From Tetrapyrgos nigripes (Eukaryota > Basidiomycota > Agaricomycetes > Agaricales > Campanellaceae), in contig JAACJM010000104.1 in NCBI GenBank assembly GCA_013368315.1, positions 124,001 to 188,000 on the forward strand: a stretch of DNA of 64,000 nucleotides, given 5' to 3'. The notes beneath the pieces were generated by a model. The model did not search any database. It was given only the letters and a program-made list of their open reading frames with translations, and was not told where the DNA came from. The first letter of the stretch is position 1, and every line of letters begins with the position of its first letter. The position numbers and the translations under genes were made by a program. Below, one piece after another: positions 33,901 to 45,428 of the stretch.

Positions 33901-34136
33901 TCCGTCTCCAGCACATTCCCAAGCTCCCTGGTTTCAGCTCATCTAACTTACACTACTTCACTGTGGGTGTGGGCGTTAGAAAGCAGGTTGTAGAAGAAGA
34001 AGTTGAGTCGTTTGAAGGTTCCCTGGGAGAGTGGGAGGTAATGGGTGATGTAGAGAGTGATGTAGAGGGGGAGGAGGAGGAAGACAGGGCTGATAGCCAT
34101 GTTGAAGCGGTTTTAGGGGTTGCTAATGACCCCTAA
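30975..34136 (+). pseudogene. KDZ (Kyakuja-Dileera-Zisupton) family transposase, one in-frame stop
   Basis: Start ATG 30,975 (MGRQRKSNVLTKPQR). Introns are likely at about 31,381-31,434, 31,616-31,667, 32,420-32,471 and 33,411-33,466. A CxC-type N-terminal region (RRDVYINSSYIRQGYFPFNP, 31,697) precedes CPCCQYEV. The catalytic core follows: LSIDGNNSLKR (32,065; first Asp), WGFCRHRFVMKVINMIRSGE (32,360), GVGYDIACHI (32,572; second Asp), HAYAHNRRCQ, then GGGIEDLEVCERFFSQSNAL (32,737; catalytic Glu), and a coiled-coil C-terminus with RSKAIQEALEKYNELAA. These are the D-D-E signatures of KDZ transposases, which move DNA elements in fungi. A TGA at 31,948 (LREV-stop-RLVMSV) is in frame and not removed by a plausible intron. 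It could come from CGA by CpG decay. The rest is well preserved. Confidence 0.85.
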
Positions 34137-35300
34137 TGTACTTTTAGACAGATGTACATGTATTATTTGTATTCTTCATTGGTTTTTGTACATGTATATT
34201 GCTAGGGGCGGGCTACATACCAATACCGATGAGTACCGACGCGACAGAGGGAGGGATGACGTAGTGGGACACGTGTGAGTCCCGCCCGGATGAGTTCCCG
34301 ACTGCCCCGAAGGTCCCGCACCTCCCAGCCACCCTACCTACCTATCTACCACGCCCTTAAGTCCCTACTGGCTACCAGGGTTTATCCAGGTGTGGGGGGA
34401 CCACTATAAGTCCTTTATATACAAGCGATTGATGGGTGCATCATCCGCTTATATATCTCCGGGATATTGGTCATATGAGGTGTATCTACATACATTCCGC
34501 TCATAGCGTTCCATGTGTGCACGGACCATTGGTTACTATATGTAGTTTACCTATCACAATGATCATAGTGACGGTGGGTATATATGTGGAACAAAAGGAC
34601 ATTCGGTTTGAATGCACCGTGCGCCACAGTAGTAGCCTTTGAGGCCTTGTTCACATAGTGAGGTGCCAGAATGGCATGAAAACAATCTGCCCGAAATATA
34701 CCACCACGCAACGTAGTACCCACATATGTGTACCAGAAAACCTCCAGTAACCCGGCAGTCAAAATGGGCCTGATGAAGAAGAAACAAGAGCCTTCACGAT
34801 CGCTTTGTATTCTTGACATGATGCACTTTCTCAGGTACGCCACATGTACAAATCTACGTCACTTCAACTAGCCCATCAGATCTTTTGTTCATCTGCCATA
34901 TAGATTCAACAGATATACTATCTGGTTCTTAGTACCCTCTTCTTACAGCTTCCGGTGTTACCATGACCAGATGGATCTACAGCAGTTTCGAAGTATTGTG
35001 AGCTCGTCCTCCCTGGAAGTGGTATATTATATACTATGGTTACATCTGGATGCCCTGCGTATCAGTACTTGGCAGCCTGGGTAATACACGCCTCCTCTTC
35101 TGCCGCCCCCGCCGTTCTCGAGAGCTTGAGCTTGATTATTGCGCCCTTCTCGCGGCATCAGAGGGCAGCTTCTTAGAAAATGTCTTCTTTGTTCATCATC
35201 TTTCATATAAAAATGCTGTTTCCACTGATCGAAGAGATAGATCTGCTGATCCTCTCTCCTATTTAGGCTCAAAGGTCGAGCGCTTGTAGTTCTTCATAAA
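34137..35300. other. Non-genic stretch; possible right end of KDZ element
   Basis: No gene recognised. Near 34,490-34,530 lies ACATTCCGCTCATAGCGTTC followed by TGTGTGCACGGACCATTGG. Both are words of the 19-21 kb and 56 kb arrays, which suggests the KDZ element carries the same subterminal motifs on both sides. Minus-strand frames at 34,547-34,843 (FWYTYVGTTLRGGIFRADCF) and 35,027-35,272 may be gene remnants of unknown type. Confidence 0.4.
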
Positions 35301-35307
35301 AGGCTGC

Positions 35308-36791
35308 ATGCTACCATTTACTCAGAACATTCCCCTCACCCCCAGCCTGGAAAGTTTCAATGTCGGGCCTGTGGTCCTATTACGACAGTATCTCTATCCT
35401 ATCATTGGTATGCCATCCTCTATTTCCTGTGCTTGTACATGCATTACTGACTTCCCTCAACAGCTGGCCAATGTATTGTACGGTAAGCAGTTCTCAAGAG
35501 TTTCCACATGTCGCAACGATGTCACTCAGATTACTTTACAGGTGGATACGCAGTTCTGTTCACGATCTACGTTTATATCATGCGTTGTAAAAGCGGGACT
35601 ATCCAAAGAGCGCATCAAGTTACTATCATGTCTTTGTTCGCTTTAGCAACAGTGGGCTTCATTTTTGGTAGTATTGAGGCAAATATGACTGTCAAGACCT
35701 CATATTCCGAGCGCTCTGAAGACTTCTCCTTGTATCGGAAATTCGAGAGCCTGTATCTGAAATCACAGTAAGTACTCAGCTGTGTACACTACCTTGACTT
35801 AAAAACTATTCACAGGACTATTGTGTTTGGAACCTATACGCTGGCAAAGTAAACCATGCCCCCTTCACTTTGGCCATTCATAGCTGATCCACGCATGTCA
35901 GCGCTATAGCAGATTTTATTTTGGTAGATTATTCAAGACCAACCGACTCTGGTTTACCATCTAACTTGCATATGCACTAGATCCACAGATGCTATAAAAT
36001 ATGGGGATTCAAGAAACAGGTCATTGTATTCCCGGTATTCATGTCTGTGGTGAACAATGGCAAGTAAACGATTCATTCCGTCTTCACTTAGCACTGACCA
36101 TCCTTATCAAGGTCTGGCTTTAGTTAGAACGATAATCCTGGCCATAGAGATCAAACCCATGATCACGAATGATTTCGATATGCTGGGCCGTGGCACCATG
36201 GCTCGCGTGGACATACTTGGGACCCCGATTCTTATATCATTCTTAGCTGTGAACTTGTTGACAAATTTATTTATCCCTTTTATGATTGGTACTACTCTTT
36301 CACAATCTCAGTAGTGTTCTTGGTGCTGACGTGTTGATGTTCCAAGCGGGGAGAATCTGGTGGATCGGGCGCCAGGTCTCCAAGTCCATCGGAAAACGGA
36401 AGAACTCCCTTACTAGACGAGCTATTGCGATATGGTATTTACAACTCATATTATTGGATGATAGGACTGAACTTTTGTATTCTTTTAGTCTCGAGTCTGG
36501 AATGATGTACCCCCTGGTCCTGATACCTACTCTGGCATGGATCGGGCCTGATCTGATTCCGGTGCTCACTCAAGTTGTCGTACGTCCATTTTACTGGTCG
36601 ATCCATCTATCTGAAACTAGCTTATGTAGGGGATTGCACCAACCTTCATCATTGTCCGAGTCGCCCTCGGGGTTAGTATCGAAAATGTTGAAGACACTGT
36701 AGCCAAGGAAAAGGAGGGTAATGGCGGACATCAGACTCGGACCTTGATGACGATTTTTGATGACGATGCCAGTACGGGATCGTCCGTGTAA
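35308..36791 (+). CDS. Seven-helix membrane protein of a basidiomycete-expanded family
   Basis: Multi-exon gene with ATG 35,308 (MLPFTQNIPLTPSL) and stop TAA 36,789. Short GT-AG introns join LYPIIG, LANVLYGGYAVLFTIYVYIM (about 35,540), SLFALATVGFIFGSIEANMT (35,627), TIVFGTYTLANIIADFIL, RCYKIWGFKKQVIVFPVFMS (35,990), PILISFLAVNLLTNLFIPFM, AGRIWWIGRQVSKSIG (36,350), ESGMMYPLVLIPTLAW and VGIAPTFIIVRVALGVSIEN (36,630). About seven hydrophobic helices end in a conserved IGIAPTLIIVRVxLG-like helix and a cytosolic Asp-rich tail. This is a plasma-membrane receptor-like family of unknown function that is very numerous in Agaricomycetes. No frame break was found, but exon edges were set by eye. Confidence 0.65.
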
Positions 36792-36889
36792 AAGTATCTC
36801 TGATGTTGGAACACATAAATGATGGTTCACAGTACACTTTTCCGGTTTGGGTCCCTAGACCCTAGAATCCCTGTTACAATGGCCATAAT

Positions 36890-37881
36890 GTCAGTGAGTA
36901 TATCTATAGTCCCCGTTCTTCTCTCTGCCAGTCTGAGTCAGAAATCGAAGCAAAAATACTCCGATCACCCGAAACCCGGATAATTTCCTGCTGTTGTCGC
37001 TTTGAGCCACCTTCCCCCGTATATCGGCGGCATGTTGACACCAAAAATTCCTATCAAACAATAGGCTTTGTCTTCTGGCCTCGTCCGACTCTGCCAATCC
37101 GTCGCCCATGAGATCTTTCGAGCCACACTGTACTTGTGGATAGGACGCCTCTTCAAGACATCGATTGGGATGGTAGTGACGACTGAGATGAGATCCCGCA
37201 AGCTCCACCGCATCCTAATCTTCGTCCAATCTCTATCAAAGAATGCAGTGTACTGGGGCGCCAGTGACTCCTGCAAAGTCCAACCTTTCGTGAACCATCT
37301 GCTTTTCTTGAATTCAGACTCGGGATTTTTAGGATGAAGCTTTCCGGAAACATGGAAGAGATAGACATAGCAAACTACGGCGTTCTCATAGTACCGGTTC
37401 ATGGAATTGATGGCTGCTTTCCTTGGTTACGAGGCCCTTTTAAGGGTCTCGTTCTTATAACATGCCGTTTGCAGCAGTGGCTATGCCAAGTCGGTATACC
37501 GGCATTTTCCGCCAGACCTGGTCCAGACCTTCACCTTTGACATTTAGGGGCCTCGTTATCGCCACGCGAAGCGGTGGCCCACAAGCCCTTCATAATGCAG
37601 CACGAGTCAATCCAGATCCAATCAAAAGCGCTACTCCGGGCACGGTCACAGGCTTGGACGACCTTCGTGTAGCCCTTCTTCAGTTGCGTAGGAGGGAGGA
37701 AGGCTCGACTGTCATCGAAGGTGAGCTGCCGGCCGTTGCAGGTATCTGCAAGGGTAACGAGTCTCTGGATGTCCTGGAACGTGACCTCTTCATTCTCCCA
37801 GGTATGAGAGAGAATGACGTAGCGCGGGATTTCGGTAAAGAATTCCCGGACTCTGAGGGTATTCGTGTTTAGGAGACGCAT
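36890..37881 (-). pseudogene. HET-domain (heterokaryon incompatibility) gene, interrupted
   Basis: Start at 37,881: MRLLNTNTLRVREFF, then YVILSHTWENEEVTFQDIQ (HET motif 1), GYTKVVQACDRARSSAFDWI and WIDSCCI (motif 2). After a foreign insert (about 37,420-37,592) the domain resumes with AINSMNRYYENAVVCYVYLF, SRWFTKGWTLQESLAP (motif 3), SLRDLISVVTTIPIDVL and RPEDKAYCLIGIFGVNMPP. A frameshift at PPIYGG separates the rest (QQQEIIRVSGDRSIFASISD), after which homology ends near 36,890. HET proteins trigger cell death when genetically different hyphae fuse. With an insertion, stop codons and a frameshift this copy is dead. Confidence 0.8.
37420..37592. mobile_element. Small insert in HET gene, TTACGAGGCC family
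   Basis: Interrupts the HET domain between CCI and AINSM. One end reads GGTTACGAGGCCCTTTTAAG; the other, reverse-complemented, reads GCCACCGCTTCGCGTGGCGA then TAACGAGGCCCC, so both ends point TAACGAGGCCC inward. Related ends occur at 46,563-46,593 (GCCATCGCTTCGCGTGGC then GTTACGAGGCC) and 48,620-48,643. It resembles a short non-autonomous element (MITE-like). No clean target duplication is visible. Confidence 0.5.
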
Positions 37882-37889
37882 GGAGTGTT

Positions 37890-38650
37890 AAGAGAGTTAT
37901 ATTGGATACACTGTAAAGCATGGTTGATATTCCAGGTCAGATTATGAGCCCGGGATGAGGATAGAGCCAGGAAAGAAGACGAACTATAACTGGCGCTACT
38001 GCTACTTTAAAGCGGGATGAACACGTGTGCTCATCCTGCCAGACAAGTGCCAAAATATCCGTCGAGCGGATATTTTGGCACATGCGGCGTGAGAATAAGA
38101 CGACTCCTATAAATAAGACTCGCGACTCCAATGTACTCAATGAAGACCAAGTATCAGTACTATTCATACAGCTGTATACAGGCTGACAATGTACATACGT
38201 TTCCATTGCCAGACGAGTCCACTGTCCGATGGAGTCACTGAGAGGTTGATCATTGCGGTCAAGTTGCGGTAACAGGTGTCACTTTAAAGGACTCAAGAGG
38301 ACTCAAGCCAAGCATACATCATCAATCCGAATTCTAATGAATGCAGGGATGCAGGGACAGTATATATTGGCTAGCTCGTACTTGGAGAACGCCGAAGAGC
38401 TTTTATAAAAGGACGCACTAGTTGAGATGGACGAATTCCTTCCCTATTTCCTCTCTACCAAGGACTCCCTCCCATCTTCCTCTTCCCGGTGTTCTCCTCC
38501 GGCGTGCCTCTTCCCCGCCTTTCCCGAATCTGGCAGGCCTTTTCGTTCTGATTCTGTAGAGAATATTGTTGGGATATCCTCTCCTCTTCTCACGAACAGG
38601 ACCCAAAAATAATCTCGTCCTAAAATCTTGAGGAAGATATTATCATATCA
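37890..38650. other. Intergenic region
   Basis: No gene seen. It contains GGCACTTGTCTGGCAGGATG-type sequence with an inverted CAAAATATCCG/CGGATATTTTG pair (about 38,052-38,078). It presumably holds the promoter of the downstream DUF6533 gene. Confidence 0.4.
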
Positions 38651-38652
38651 TT

Positions 38653-40710
38653 ATGGATCAGGGCAGCAATCCCGGCGTTGGCATCGTCAGCATTGAAAGG
38701 CAGTTGTGAGTAGCTCCATTCTATTTCTATGTCCTTGCTCGTTCCCTGCCCATTCCCTGTCCGTCCCTTTCCCAGTCGCTGCACAATACGTACTGATACT
38801 ACTGATGCTAATATTCTGCGGGTACGTAGAATGGTTCATAGGTATATGTACCTCATGGGTATCAGTACGTCATCTTTGCAAGCTTTTTGACATGGACGCT
38901 CTTGTAACCCACAGACGCAAAATTTGTAGCGATTCTTCTTTGGGATCATATTATCACTTTCGGTGAGTTCCGCCTACTAACTTCTTCCCAACTTCCTAAT
39001 AGTCAGTGGTTGACTGTGATATTTTCGCATATGATTGATATCGTCTCAGGTGATGAAGTCAAATACATCTGGACACGGCCTAAAATCCTATCCTCTTATT
39101 GCTTCCTTATCATCCGATATTTGGGGCTAGTCGGAACGATTCCTATGACAGCGGTGAAGTTTTCGACGATGAGTACTAGGGTGAGTGCATACCCCTTCAT
39201 TCGATTCATCACGGGCTTGCTCTTTAATCATACGTCGAAATCATGGCTCTGGCTCTGAACACCAATTTTTCTGCTTTTATTGTCCAGGCGTCAGTAAATT
39301 CCAGTCGAGATAAAATCCCACACCTGCCCTTTGATTCTGAACTGGCTTGTTTGTATCTAGGTGCATGCAATACTATTCCTACTGGATCGTTTGGAACACC
39401 TTGAGGGCTATGGTAGAACACGGTAGGTAGACTTTCAACCCCTCAGCTCTTCTATGCTTCCCCCCTGGTATGCTTCCCTCATTCTAAATTCTCTTTACCG
39501 TGATCCATCCATCCATACATTGGCTCTGATTTGGGTAGGCTCCCTCTGCTTGCGTTTATACGCGCTTTACGAACGGAGTCGTCGAATTTTAGTTTTTATG
39601 GTGGTCACAAATTTGTTACTTACTGGGGCTACTTTGGTGAGTAGAACCTGATGAATATGGTCTTGCGTTTAACCCTAAGTTCTTTGTACGCCCACAGTGG
39701 TTGAGCTTAGAACGGGGTGCCGCACCGATGGAATTCCATCCTGAAGGGTGTGTAGTCCCAGTATGTGTCGATTCCGTAAGTCCATTTGTTATGACTCAGC
39801 AAACAACCACCGTCATGCTCAACTTGATTCATCTCGTCATGTGCTTTGACCTTTGTCTTCTCAGTGTCTTCCGTGCGTCTCTCACTTATACTCGTATCAA
39901 ACTCATGTTCAATCTGATTCGTCTTTGCTCTTTCTTCCTTCCTTCTGTAACCAGAACGCATAATCCCATGGATATTAGGTATAGTCGTCGAATCTCTCAC
40001 CTTTTCATTAATACTATGGAAATCCTGGTCGATGAGACATTATCATGGCTTCAATGCCCAGGGGCCAGATCAGTTGATTGCGCTGTTAATTAGAGACGGT
40101 GAGTATCTTGCCTGATTAGACGGACGAATCAATAATCAATTTCTTACTCCTCCTTGATTGTCCTCTATCACAGGTGCTGTATACTACGTGTAAGTACCAA
40201 CCTTGTACATCGTTGTCTTTAACCACACAGACGTACGGATATACCAGGTTCATGCTGCTTATGATGGTTGCAAACATAATAACATACTATGTAAGCCGAG
40301 CTTTTTCCATACGCATACGTGTCTACTTACTTACCTCTGTGGCTTAGGCTTCCGAGGTAGGTAGTCAGAACATTCATTTTGCCTCTGTTTGTTGAATTTC
40401 CTCTGCCTCTTCCTAACCACAGGCCTACAGCACAGAACCCCTATACACGCTTGCATGCAACTATGTTGCGATAGTGGTATCACGTATGCTTCTCAACCTT
40501 CATAAATCAGTCGATGAAGGAATTCTCTCCTCTCAAAGGCTGACAGACCTTGATTTTGTTAACACTGTGCCATGGTCGGAAAGTCGTGATCTAGAACTTG
40601 AAACGGTCTCGAGTCTGAGGAGGAGGAACGGTCGGGCTAATCGCAGTATGACATTGGATAGTATAGTAGATTTGGATGATGAGATATTCGAAATGGAAAG
40701 GGATGATTGA
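38653..40710 (+). CDS. DUF6533 domain multi-pass membrane protein
   Basis: ATG 38,653 (MDQGSNPGVGIVSIERQ), stop TGA 40,710. Exons inferred from GT-AG sites give AKFVAILLWDHIITF (about 38,917) joined to GDEVKYIWTRPKILSSYCFL (39,051), the DUF6533 signature. Then come IIRYLGLVGTIPMTAV, CMQYYSYWIVWNTLRAMVEH (39,362), LALIWVGSLCLRLYALYERS (39,520), FMVVTNLLLTGATL, ESLTFSLILWKSW (39,990), GPDQLIALLIRDGAVYYV (40,061) and a tail with ACNYVAIVVSRMLLNLHKS. About seven helices; this is a large family of unknown function in mushroom-forming fungi, likely in the plasma membrane. About eight short introns are needed. I see no certain break, so the gene may be intact. Confidence 0.7.
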
Positions 40711-41190
40711 TTCTGAATGTCATCCTTTGATATGGAGAAGAAGGGGAATTCTTTGCTTTAGGTCCCATGAATCGCTGCTGTCGGAAGAGAATTTACTGAC
40801 TATTGTCTACCAATGAATATTCCTTCAATACTGGTAGATAATTCAACGAGGACACAATGACATTCTCAGCTTTGACGCGTAGCCTTCACGACACTAACTC
40901 TATCTTCACCGTAACATAGCCATATGTTACTGCTCCCTTAGGGCTAGGTTCTGTCCCGAAGCACCTTTATTTGCTCCGCTGACTGTAGTTGTACTGCAGG
41001 GAGAGCTACTTATTGGGTGCATGGCAGGTCGTGGCCACAACCCGTCCTGTTGATTGAAACAAATTGAAGAAGGTCCCCTGCAAGTCAAAGTATGGAATCC
41101 GACAGTGCGCTGTTTTTATTTTTCCTTGATCACAATGCAAGAACCAGATGGAGCGAGAAATGTGCAATTACTTTACTTATTTGCCAATTT
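40711..41190. other. Intergenic region, nothing recognised
   Basis: No open frame or repeat of note. Confidence 0.4.
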
Positions 41191-41191
41191 T

Positions 41192-42490
41192 TCAGTGTGA
41201 AAAAAAACGCTGAGCATTGAAAGGCCTACATCTAAGTACATAGACGATGCTCAAGCTGCGAGGGGGGCTCGTTGAGAAGGAGGTCGAATCTACATAAACA
41301 CGAAAAAAGAAGGTATCAACCCAGCCTCCCGAAAAACCAGCCCAAACCACGTAACGAAACCAAAAATCAGGAAAACACCCCACCCCGAAAAGTACCTAAC
41401 AAATCCCTCTCACACACTTCACAGCCTGGCCTTCCGGGAATGCGACACCCAGAGTCAATGAATAGAGGTATGTATGTCAGAATACTTAGGCGGAAGCTCC
41501 TTGAGCGATGGAGGAGACGTAGCTGTACGTGTTCTGAGAGCGGAAGGCGACGAGAGGTGTATATGAGTCAAAAAGGTCAGCGACGTGTAACACTCGGAGG
41601 AAACACGAAAAACCACTCACCAGCCTGGGTATGAATGACAATCTGTGTCCTTTCTATCCATCATCCTCTCCTCCTAATCTTTTAAACTTTTCGTATCTTA
41701 TCCACAACACCCGCATCTCCAAACCGAGCACAACGGCAGGACATATCTACCTCGTCCTGACTGCTATGAGGAAGGGTACGAGGCGTATGAGTAAAGACAG
41801 CAGTAGACAGTATATCGGCGTAGATGGAGCTGTTGTAAGAGGCAGTCAAAGACGCTGTATGCACCAAACAAAATAAATTCAGGTACTGCGAGTGTGGAAA
41901 GGATGGCGGAATGGCCAGCGCAAGTCCGAGACAACGTGCAGGGTTGTTTCGGCATTGGTGACGGTCGTGGTTGTATTTTCAGAGCAGTAAAGCGACGTTA
42001 TAATCTAGATAAAAGAAAAGAAACGCGAAAAGAGTCAGAAACCAAAGAGAAGCAAAAAATACTCACCCTCCAAAACTCCCCAACAGGTCTCTTTCACCTG
42101 TCCCGAACCTGCGTGGTAAGGAATAAAGGTATACCTCCGATGAGGAGATATGTACCTTGAGCGATAGAGGAAATGTGAACTTAGAGATATGGAGAACAAA
42201 AACTTGAAAGAATGACTCACCGATCGTCCTCTGAACCACAGTTTAACGCCTCTCTCCCCTTTCTTCCTGACGCTACCCATCCCCGCCTCTTCCCAAGTCC
42301 CCAAAACCAGGCGTACCCACTCCATTCTGCGTATCAGACATCTCTCCACAACACCTAACAACACCGCTTCCGAGCCTCCCAATCTCACTACCAAATCCAA
42401 CAGAATGATGGGTCCGAAAGGCTTTTGAGCCAAAAGATCTTGTAAGAAACGAGAGAAAAGATGGGTAGTGGTGGTTGTCCGGGTAAGCAG
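41192..42490 (-). pseudogene. Unrecognised multi-exon minus-strand gene, probably degraded
   Basis: GTGAGT donors on the minus strand at about 42,218, 42,065 and 41,617 divide coding-like blocks: LLAQKPFGPIILLDLVVRLG and GVVERCLIRRMEWVRLVLGT (42,435-42,220), a block with SIAQGTYLLIGG, a block ending IYADILSTAVFTHTPRTLPH and DAGVVDKIRKV (41,955-41,682), and a Cys-containing block near 41,440. In-frame stops occur in some blocks. I do not recognise the family. Confidence 0.35.
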
Positions 42491-42494
42491 AGGG

Positions 42495-44560
42495 GAAAAG
42501 GAGGCGAGTAAGTGACTTTGAGATTCCTAACGGTGTGTCCAGAGACTGCTGTCTACTGGAGCCCGTTTAGGATGTTGGATGGGTCCTGGCCTTGACGAAG
42601 AAGGCGGCGTTGAGGAAGGTGGTGGTCAAGGGGTACCCACTTTCTTACTGCCGGACATCACCTTCATTTTCGGTCATAAGGCCTGACCCCCTCCCCCCCC
42701 TCCCCCTCTCCTTCCTTTTATGGAAGGTAGTATGTAAGCAAAAGTTACATAAGCTTACCTCATCTCCCCAACCCCATCATCAACGCTCTTTTGACTCATA
42801 TTTTACTGCACTAAAAGTGTGTATACATGCTCTTTTTGTCCCTATTTAGATTGTACATATGCTGACCTGCATTTTTCTTACACTTACTGCCATGATGTCA
42901 TGCAGTACAAGTCACATGGTTGCAATGGAACGGTCCAGCCTCCTTCTAGATTTGGTTTCTCAGCTAACAGAATGAGCCTAGATGCTGTTTTTGTCTTCAT
43001 TTTATGCTTTTAGCAAGTCTTGTACTGAATGGAAGGCTCTTACAGGTCATCCAAGTGCTTATTACATAGCATGTCACTTTGGGTCATAAGGACCCTACAC
43101 CCCCCCCTCCCCCCAAGGTGATGTCAGGTATTAAGGTTCTGGGTACCCCTTGGTGGTGGTTAGGGACAAGGGAAGACTGATGATGTAATGAACGCGATCG
43201 GCGTTCATTAACGTTCATTACTTGCACAAACTTTTCCGTCCGTGCACAACTGAAAGCCCAGTGACACTCTGGATGTTCAAACGTTCAGATGTGGTGAGCT
43301 TGCACATCTGAACGCCTAAGGCGTCACTGTCAGACGCGTGTGGGCGTTCGGATTTTTCCGAGCGCGGCAAAAGCAAGCCAAATAACTGAAACTGGCTTGT
43401 TTTTGAACACCCACAGCGTCGACTCCGCTCTCTTCCTCAAGTACAAAGCCACAAAAGACTTTCTGAAGATTACCTAGACGAGTCCCCGGTGGATAGCAGT
43501 CCACGGATATCACCAGTAGACAGCAATCTCTGGTCGCTCGTCTACAACTCGTCTAGGCCTCAAACTTCAACCTCAACCCTCTGTGCATCGTTCTGCCCAG
43601 GCGTTCTCGCTGTCCGGGCGTAATCATCCATTTTAAGGACTCCAGAACTCGATCAGATAGGTTCCAGATCTCCAGCGTTTGCCGTTCTTGCTCTGAGGAG
43701 ACCCGCGCTCCATGGTACAGGCTACTTTATTTCAGAACAACGTCGAGGTGAATATTTAACGTCTACAGGTGTTCTATATTGATACTAATGAACACTCTTT
43801 TGAGGTTTTTAACCCCCACCTTCACCACCTTCACCACCTCCACCCCGCCATCACACGCATCGCCTTCTAGAGGCCTCAAAGATACTTATGTGGATCTGCT
43901 GAGCAGGGGAAATCATGGGTTATGGCGGGTTTAGTGGGAACCGGTGAGTATTGTTTTTGTTGCCGCCGCCGTCTTGGTGCCTCCCGCCAGGCTGGTAGTA
44001 CCACCTGCGTCCAACAATGCGGGTTGGAGCCAAATCTTATTACCGGGTGGGGATAGAATGGTGACCGGCCAACCTGTCATCACATTTCTCGAGGTTCCGA
44101 GCTTGGAAACTGGCAGAAATTTGCATTGACAGGCGGGTCATGATCCATCCATCCTGTACCCGCCTTTTTCAATATTTTATCCGTTCCTCTGACTTATTCT
44201 TTCTTTACTGGGCCCAGTCCATCCACATAACCCCTTCCTTTCCCTTCTCTATCCCTTCTGGCATTCCGCCTACCAGCTCTACCGCTCATCCTTGTCCCCA
44301 ATTTCTCCGCCGCCCAATACCGCACCCGTTCATTCTCACCACCTTTTCCATCTCATTAATCACACCCTTCACATTCATATTCCTTCCCGCATGCCATCCA
44401 CCAACCCTACTACCCGTCCTTGTCCCATATACTCCGCCGCTGAATTCCACACCAATTCATATTTTCACCGCCGTTTCTGTCTTTAAGTAGTAATCTTCAT
44501 GTACTTCCGAGCTAGACATTATCCTAATATCATTCATGGATACTCTGTAACTGTGTGTCT
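42495..44560. other. Mostly non-genic; diverged GACGCT-type motifs
   Basis: No gene recognised. C-rich runs occur at about 42,690 and 43,096, each after GGTCATAAGG.CC.GACCC/ACC-like sequence, so these are probably related copies. 43,198-43,345 has AACGCGATCGGCGTTCATTA, TGCACATCTGAACGCCTAAG and GCGTCACTG, diverged relatives of array B. A (CTTCACCAC)n-like stretch lies at about 43,818-43,850. Confidence 0.4.
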
Positions 44561-44584
44561 GAACTCTGATAAGTTGATAAGTTT

Positions 44585-44655
44585 CAATGATTGGCTGTTT
44601 GAAAGATTTGGGGAATTTCTTAGGATACCACATATTTTGACCCTGGATATACCAG
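44585..44655. repeat. Dispersed 70-bp repeat, copy 2
   Basis: GATTGGCTGTTTGAAAGATT, then GGGGAATTTCTTAGGATACC and ACATATTTTGACCCTGGATAT, match 17,193-17,265. The repeat ends about 200 bases before the truncated dehydrogenase. Confidence 0.6.
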
Positions 44656-44851
44656 TGCAAGGCTTATAAAACTCGGGAACTTCTTGGATGCTATGTTTCA
44701 GACAGGGCTTGGTACTAAGAATAAAAAGAATAACACAAACCGACGCTTGCAAGCCGGTGAGAACATGTATTGACATTGTTCTTGCGGTACTGAACCTACG
44801 TACAGTCACCCACATACAAAGAACTTCACTGGATAAAATATGTAGGTATAG

Positions 44852-45294
44852 GCGAAGGAAGGACCTATCAATGTGTATTGGGACAATGTTGGCGGGTCCA
44901 CACTCGATGCTGCGCTCGGTAATTCTGCTGTGCATGCACGGTTCATTGAGTGTGGTATGATCTCCAGTTACAATAGTGGAGGGGAACCTGTTTCTATGAA
45001 GGTGCGTGGTACAGATACTATTTCTGTTATGATTCTGTCTTGATTATGCATGCATTGCAGAATCTCATGAAGATCGTCGCTAACAACATCAGTATGCATG
45101 GCTTTATCGTCGTACATTTGTTCTCCAAATACAACAAGGAGTTTAATGAGGTCATACCCAAGCTAATCAAGGAGGGAAAGATCAAACATAGAGAAGACTT
45201 GACGAAAGGCTTGGAGTTTGGAGGAGAGGCGCTGTTGGATGTACAGGTGGGCAACAATACGGGAAAGAAGATTGTGGTCGTTGCGGAGAATTGA
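44852..45294 (+). pseudogene. NADP-dependent MDR-family oxidoreductase, 3' part only
   Basis: Two exons (44,852-45,001 and 45,061-45,294) join in frame across a GTGCGT...TTGCAG intron: KEGPINVYWDNVGGSTLDAA (the cofactor-binding fold), LGNSAVHARFIECGMISSYN and MKNLMKIVANNISMHGFIVV, ending GEALLDVQVGNNTGKKIVVV AEN-stop. This is the C-terminal half of a leukotriene B4 dehydrogenase/alkenal reductase-like zinc-less medium-chain reductase that reduces double bonds with NADPH. The N-terminal catalytic half is absent; upstream DNA is repeat and unrelated sequence. The remaining part is clean, so the truncation is fairly young. Confidence 0.8.
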
Positions 45295-45428
45295 GGCGAG
45301 CAGAGGAAATGTGTATCATTAGACACTTGTGTATAAGTAAGAGAGTTTTTAGAAGGGAAGTTCGAGGACGAAGTCCAACGGAGTTTTGATGGAGGCATTT
45401 TGCCGCCGGCACTTTTTTTTCTTGTACC

